Positions 58,349 to 64,000 of a stretch of 64,000 nucleotides of DNA are shown here, piece by piece. Below the pieces are notes generated by a model, which was given only the letters and a program-made list of their open reading frames with translations, made no database searches and was not told the DNA's origin. How positions within the stretch are numbered: position 1 is the stretch's first letter; every line of letters begins with the position of its first letter. The position numbers and the translations under genes are program-made. The DNA comes from Ehretia macrophylla (lineage: Eukaryota > Streptophyta > Magnoliopsida > Boraginales > Ehretiaceae): positions 21,277,425 to 21,341,424 of the forward strand of contig CM075771.1 of assembly GCA_037974665.1 (NCBI GenBank), in the 5' to 3' direction.

Positions 58349-60336
58349 ATGACATTTTGAAAAAGCTAACGCGGTTCCAGATGGGATTTTTGTACATCAG
58401 CTTGTTCTATGGGGATTTCTTCTGCTAGACTACAACCTATTCTGGATATTAGTTTCTCTTTGCGAGTTCGTTTTTTTTTTTTTTTTTTTTTCCCTTCCCT
58501 TCTTCTGCAAAGCCCAAAATTTTGTCCCACATATTATAGACTTCAGAGGTATTAGATTAGATTTAGTCCCTTTTTACTCGTAGCCACATCTTATTTTGCC
58601 TTAGTGATCATGATGATAGCTCTTGTAAAGTATTGTTTTTTTTAAGAAAAGGAAATATTGGCAATCACGTGTTGGCGTATCATGTGGCTTTGGAGATGAC
58701 CAATGTTTAATCATGTGTTGGAAACACGTTTTGTTCCTTTATTTTTCGGAAGTAATGCGAATTAAGTACACTTTTTAAGGTCCCTTTTTTGATTTGTGGG
58801 GAACTCTTGCTCTAAATTTGAATTTGATAGTTCTGTGTGTTTTTAGTTGAAAATATAAAGTTGTCAAAATCAAACTAAATCAAATCAAGTTTTATCTCAA
58901 ATTTCGTTATAAATTTAAAAATAATTCATTTATATCGAGAGTTGTTTTCATAAGCTCCGTGCATGTGAAAATGACAACATGCCAGGACCAAAAATGGAAA
59001 AAAGAACGACAGCATGTATAGATTTTGATTGATGAAATTGGTTAACATAAGACTAATTAGGCAATCAGCAGGGTTAAGACTTGACCAATATTCACGTGTA
59101 CCACACGAAGTTTCTGAATGTCAACAAGGTTTTGCAATAAAATCGTTTTGCTAATAAGTTGTATTCTTAGACTGCAAAAGAATAAGTTGTAAATGTCAAA
59201 TACATTAGTTATATTCCTAAGAGAGGTAAAGTGATGAAGCATTAGAGACATATTCTAATGCACTTAAATCTAGCAATTTTAGCTCACTAATCTTAATGTT
59301 TGACCCAATGCAAGCATTCATGCTAAATTAGACGCTTATCATTTCTTCCCAGAAAATAATTTGAAATGATCATATAGCAATTTGGTCGTGGTACAACTCC
59401 TCACCTCCTCCCTCAAACTAGTTTCTAAAAGCAAAACGTGCGTGAAATTGTCCTGTTCTATATGCATTCTACTACTGTTTTATATACTTTTGATTTCTTC
59501 TTTCACTGGTAATAAAGTGATGATACAATTACGAGAAAATTATTTGAATTATTGAGTGTAGAGTTTAAATAACTGTATCATCACTCCACTATCATTAATC
59601 TCTTTCATAAATTTATAATTATAAAGGAATCCAAATCCCTGTCCATTGCTCTTAAAGGCGATAAATAGCCGTTCGTATTCTTATTAGAGCGCATAATTGT
59701 TGTCACGTAATCAAGATTTTGTCCCATTTATTTAGAGAACATAGCAACGAATTTGGCAAGACTAACAGGTGATCTTTTTCCAGCTAAACTTTGGTCATGT
59801 TTTTAAAATTTATAGAAGGTCGCATATCATTTAAAGTATTATTAGATATCACTTTATTGTCTACGTCCAAAAAGATCTCACTCAACGGCTGAGTAACATT
59901 GAATCTTTATGCTTTGCTACAAGACACATATACAGTATACTAATCTACTTAGTCGCATAAGAAAAGCAAGGGACTAAAAGGTGTACGCAAAAATTAATTA
60001 CAACTTGCTCTAACACAAAGTTATGCTAAACAAATATTCCATTTGAAGAATTTATAGTGCAACAAGTGGGCGACTAATGAAGCATCTTGACATAAAATAG
60101 TCCAAACAACATATATAGCATAAGTTGATGATGATATGCTACGTGCATGAGACTTATCCACGTAAGCTACTCGTCAGATTAAGTCATTAGTAGTGCTTTA
60201 ATCGTTTATCCAAAGTCTTTTTTAGTCACCAAACTGCAAAACTGCAAATTAAAGTCCATCAACAAACAAACAAATACATAACTCTCGTATTGTTATAATA
60301 TACAATTGTTTTATTTTGTATGATCAAGAAATATCT
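58349..60336. other. CPL2 3' flank and intergenic DNA
   Basis: The first 200-300 bp is probably the CPL2 3' UTR, with a poly-T run at about 58469-58489. The remainder is AT-rich with no coding frame or RNA gene that I can support. Confidence 0.45.
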
Positions 60337-60534
60337 CTAACACACACTAATTAATTATAAAATGTAATTGAAAGTTTATCAAGTTATCAATTTTAAAATT
60401 AAATGAGATTAATAAAACAAAACACGAATATTTACAGCTTTTCAAAAAATAAAACCCTATAATTTTTAACACATTATTTTTAAAATTTCCAATGGTTGAA
60501 TGTATCCCCATTTCATTAGATTCGCATTTTCTTC
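60337..60534 (+). repeat. Direct repeat, left copy (about 198 bp)
   Basis: CTAACACACACTAATTAATT through CATTAGATTCG is closely repeated at 61341-61540, 1004 bp downstream and in the same orientation. There are small indels in an A-rich middle. The ends are not TG...CA. Confidence 0.8.
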
Positions 60535-61340
60535 TGACCTTTATGTCATACGTACAACTTGCAAGCCTTCCAAAAGCGCCAGAGGGATGGAAAAATTAAG
60601 TAGTGATAAAGGCAGATTATGTGTGAGTTTTTACCTTGTGGAAAGGTCCCACTATCTCATGATCACTCCAGGATGATGATGATGATGATGAGAAAGTAGC
60701 CAGGTTAATGGAAATCACTCTCTTTGTCTCAGCAAAGTCAAATGGGTGACATTTTCCTTTGTTAACAAGCAATTATCATCATTTTCTTCTTTGATTGTTG
60801 ATGCAAAAGTTGAATAATAACATTTCTACTCCTCTCTTATACTTACTAGCCATACAATAGTAATGGGTAAGTTTTTGAAAAGACTATTCTATATACGTGT
60901 AAAGTAAGTGAATTTCACATGCATGTAAAACTCACACACTGTACACATATTATGACCAATTGTTCACAATCGTAAAATATTATGATAATAGTTTCCTTTT
61001 GTCACAAGTGATATAATTTCTTTTTATATTAACTAATTACATTAGCTTTTAGCTTTATAGGTGCCTTCAAATTAATGTGGAATTATGCAAAAAGGCCATT
61101 AAAAATAACATAATGGAGAATCGTACACCTTCACTACAGAGATGGGATTTTTAATAAGGACATAAAGTCCAAAAATTACAAGGGAATATTTTGACCAAGA
61201 AAATAAATAGAAAAATCAATGGAATGTGAGCTTCGTCACTGACCAGACATGTAATGTAGCCAGGGTGTACAAAATTTTTATTTTTACGTTGTTTTCTTAA
61301 TTATACTTTCCTCATAATTACTAACTACACGAGTACATCA
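60535..61340. other. Spacer between the two direct repeats
   Basis: About 800 bp of non-coding, AT-rich DNA containing a (GAT)n run at about 60672-60692. No primer-binding site or polypurine tract is visible next to the repeats. Confidence 0.4.
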
Positions 61341-61540
61341 CTAACACACACTAATTAATTTTAATATGCAATTGAAAGTTTATCAAGTCATTAACTTTAG
61401 AACTAGGTGAGATTAATAAAACAAAACACGAATATTTATAACTTTTCAAAAAAAAAATTAAAAAATAAAACCCTATAATTTTTAACACATTATTTTTAAA
61501 ATTTTCAATAGTTGAATGTATCCTCATTTCATTAGATTCG
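61341..61540 (+). repeat. Direct repeat, right copy (about 200 bp)
   Basis: Partner of 60337-60534. It shares the ACAAAACACGAATATTTA, ACCCTATAATTTTTAACAC and GTTGAATGTATCC blocks in the same order. Confidence 0.8.
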
Positions 61541-62592
61541 ACAAATATTATTTTATCTGCAAATAATCTCCCCATGTCTTTTGTATCTATTACATAAAGA
61601 GAAAGTTGGAGACGTGCAAGTGTATTCGCTCATCATCTCATACTAAATAATAAATTAGTTGCTATTCAGCAAAGTAGCACACAGATCATTACTGAAGAAC
61701 CTTCGTCTACAAGTGAAAAGGAAAGGTTCAAAGATAATTTTTACAATATGGTAGTATGGTACCATATGAAGTTGTGGTTAAACATAACGTTTGAGCTAGG
61801 TAAATCAGTGAAGCATGTCTTTTGTGATGTCTCTATTTACTAGTATAAAGTCTTGAGTTTCGACACGAACATATCCAAATATTCTTATTATGAAGAGTTA
61901 AAACACATTTTTTTCTATTATATAAGTATAATTTTTCTTAGTGGAATTAATTAATCTTTTTTTAACTAAAAGTACATACATATTTTAATTTATTTTTTTT
62001 TTAAAAAAAACATCGAATTTTAAATTTTTTCCCCTGAGCCAGTGGAGGCTATATACATCCTCCAGCGGCTAGTGAGTCTCGAACTATCTTTTATATGTAT
62101 TAAATTTTAGAATATAGTAGATCACTTATCCACTTAATTAAAATAAAACCGAAACATGGCTTTTAAATAGAAATATAATCTCTTACTCAAGAGGTTGGGT
62201 GAAATGATTACCGGTTATAATTTGACTAATATTGTAACAAAAAAAAAAAAAAAAAAAATTCTATCTCCCCCCAAAAGATAAAACAATAGTGTCCCACCAT
62301 AATTGGGCTTCTGTATTTATTTAGAGCTTGAAGTCTTAAACCAAAAGTCTTCTAAAAGCCAACGACTGAGTCTATACCTAAAACACACACGTTCATAAGT
62401 ATTCAACTCCACTTGTACATAGACTATAACTAGTTTACTTATCCGTTCAAAATTCATATAAACAAATCATATAAAATGGCTGCTTTCAAAATTCAATTGT
62501 ATCAGAAAACAACCAAGAAATTTCTCTTTCCCACATCCATATTTCTTGTGGCTGTTCATATCATATGATTATACATTGAATTTTCATCTAAA
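61541..62592. other. Upstream region of the glycosyltransferase gene
   Basis: Non-coding. On the minus strand at about 62041-62160 there is a SINE-like fragment: AAGTGGATAAGTGATC, then AGTTCGAGACTC (62074-62085, resembling a Pol III B box), then a short GGAGG...CCTCC hairpin. A poly-A run is at about 62238-62259. The last 200 bp should hold the promoter, but no clear TATA box is assignable. Confidence 0.4.
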
Positions 62593-63828
62593 ATGGTTGA
62601 TAGATGGAGGCTAAGCCGCACCAAATTGCACATATTTTCTACCATCTCTATTGTTGTGATTATCTTTGTATTCCTATTCGCAGGCAGTGTTATTTCTAAC
62701 TTCTCTCTTCAATTGGTTGCTTGTAAAAGTAAAAACAGTGCTTCTCAAAAGCTGCAGACTCACAAGATCATAATAGAGCCATTGCTTATAGTGCAGGAAG
62801 ATGTTATAGTGGAAGAAGATAGCAAGGACCATGCAAATTTGGTGCCTGCCTTCAATCTTACTGCAAAAGAAAGAATCGCTTGGTTCAAGAAAAAGCTGCC
62901 CGAGTTTGAGATATTGCAATCAAACTTGTTGGCACAACAATTCGACGATAGAGTTAGAAAGTTTCTTGATGATCAGTGTCAGGTTCAGTTCTTCTATACA
63001 TGGATATCCCCGGCTCAAAAATTTGGAAAAAGGGAATTTTTGGCAATGGAAAGTGTCTTCAAAGCACACCCTGATGGATGCTTGGTTATTGTTTCCAGAA
63101 CTATGGATTCAATTCGCGGTCGAAAGATCTTAAAACCTCTGGTTGATCAGGGATACAGGGTCCTTGCAGTCACTCCTGACTTGTCATTCCTGTTGAATAA
63201 CACGCCGGCTGAAGCTTGGTTCAATGATATCAAGAGTGGGAATAAGGATCCTGGACGGATTCCATTCGCGCAAAATTTGTCTAATTTGATCAGGCTTGCA
63301 CTTCTGTACAAGTATGGTGGTGTTTACCTGGATACAGATTTTTTAGTGTTGAAAGATTTTTCCGGGCTGAGGAATTCAATTGGAGCACAAAGTGAAGATG
63401 TGTATGGAAACTGGAAAAGATTGAATAATGCAGTGTTGGTTTTTGACAAGAACCACACCCTCCTATACAAGTTCATAGATGAATTTGCATCCACTTTTGA
63501 TGGAAACATATGGGGACACAATGGACCTTACATGGTTTCTCGAGTCGTCCAGAGAGTGGCACCAGGAGAAGACTATAACTTTACTGTCTTGCCTCAGATT
63601 GCCTTCTACCCTGTTGATTGGATACAAATAGCTAAATTTTTTGCACGCCCGAACGATACAGCCCAGGCAAAATGGGCGAATGCCAAGCTGATTCAGCTGC
63701 ATAGGGAGAGTTACGGAGTGCACCTGTGGAACAGGGAAACTAAAAAATTGAATATTGAAGAGGGGAGCATTATAGACAGATTGATTTCTGATCACTGTGT
63801 CATATGCAGAGATATGTATAGTTCTTGA
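62593..63828 (+). CDS. DXD-containing glycosyltransferase, alpha-1,4-galactosyltransferase-like (GT32 type)
   Basis: A single uninterrupted 411-aa reading frame. The N terminus is short and basic, followed by one hydrophobic segment (about 14-36, IFSTISIVVIIFVFLFAG), as in type II Golgi membrane proteins. The catalytic part has LALLYKYGGVYLDTDFLVL with the DXD motif at Asp247-Asp249, which binds Mn2+ and the sugar nucleotide in this family. The C-terminal alpha-1,4-glycosyltransferase region includes WGHNGPYMVSRV (307-318) and the final histidine/tryptophan block YGVHLWNRET. Several N-glycosylation sequons (for example NLT and NFT) fit a lumenal domain. Plants have several uncharacterised members; the acceptor is unknown. 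The first ATG is used because it directly precedes the membrane anchor. There is no sign of decay. Confidence 0.93.
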   Translation: MVDRWRLSRTKLHIFSTISIVVIIFVFLFAGSVISNFSLQLVACKSKNSASQKLQTHKIIIEPLLIVQEDVIVEEDSKDHANLVPAFNLTAKERIAWFKKKLPEFEILQSNLLAQQFDDRVRKFLDDQCQVQFFYTWISPAQKFGKREFLAMESVFKAHPDGCLVIVSRTMDSIRGRKILKPLVDQGYRVLAVTPDLSFLLNNTPAEAWFNDIKSGNKDPGRIPFAQNLSNLIRLALLYKYGGVYLDTDFLVLKDFSGLRNSIGAQSEDVYGNWKRLNNAVLVFDKNHTLLYKFIDEFASTFDGNIWGHNGPYMVSRVVQRVAPGEDYNFTVLPQIAFYPVDWIQIAKFFARPNDTAQAKWANAKLIQLHRESYGVHLWNRETKKLNIEEGSIIDRLISDHCVICRDMYSS

Positions 63829-64000
63829 AAGACATTCTTCAGCTTGTTTGGCGAAGCTAGTCAAGTTGATTGCAGTCTCAGTGTAAATTGACATGTGATA
63901 GACACGATCATCTGATTTAGATTCAAGCAATTTATGTTTTTGCTTGAATAAGGTCCTGCCTCTAACAAGGAACCTTTTTTCTATTCAAATTCTTTCATAT
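63829..64000 (+). other. 3' flank of the glycosyltransferase gene
   Basis: Presumed 3' UTR running to the window edge. No further gene begins here. Confidence 0.4.

Noticed and set aside
60337..61540. TRIM (small LTR retrotransposon)
   Set aside because: The repeats do not begin TG or end CA, and there is no primer-binding site or polypurine tract next to them.

Overview
This is nuclear DNA of a flowering plant, almost certainly a eudicot. Genes are split by many AT-rich GT-AG introns, long stretches are transposon debris, and the recognisable proteins are plant-type: a CP29 antenna protein, a plant clathrin light chain, a CPL2-type CTD phosphatase and a cytoplasmic receptor-like kinase. The species cannot be told from the window.

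Layout. 1-12808 is one LTR retrotransposon with very long LTRs (the 5' LTR is cut by the window edge) and an internal region without recognisable gag-pol. A 5'-truncated LINE sits inside it, with a perfect target-site duplication. 13175-14752 is a dead copy of the CP29 (LHCB4) gene. 14797-15835 holds two foldback Mutator-type MITEs inserted at the same spot, and a third relative lies at 17473-17928; all three have perfect 9-bp target duplications. 18904-21623 is a Yippee-like zinc-binding protein gene. 26457-29987 encodes a basic Ser/Thr/Pro-rich protein of the plant LLTPPGTP family and uses a GC-AG intron. 33605-36896 encodes a receptor-like cytoplasmic kinase, which meets a minus-strand clathrin light chain gene (37021-39184) tail to tail. 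41138-45117 is a transposon patch: a LINE remnant, then nested Harbinger-like non-autonomous elements carrying perfect palindromes, a minisatellite and G-rich/C-rich blocks. 45440-48747 is a second decayed LINE, ending about 180 bp before the TATA box of a 16-exon CPL2-like gene (49159-58348). 58349-62592 is intergenic, with a 200-bp direct repeat. 62593-63828 is an intronless DXD glycosyltransferase gene of the alpha-1,4-galactosyltransferase-like family.

Six genes look intact (Yippee-like, LLTPPGTP-family, kinase, clathrin light chain, CPL2, glycosyltransferase). They are ordinary neighbours with unrelated roles, not a cluster or pathway. I rebuilt their exons by eye from splice consensus and reading-frame continuity, and in all six the codons close exactly. 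I found no undescribed multi-gene system. The most unusual material is in the mobile DNA: the two same-site foldback MITEs, an LTR whose first 450 bp is an array rich in ACGTG cores, and the palindrome-bearing nested Harbinger-like block.
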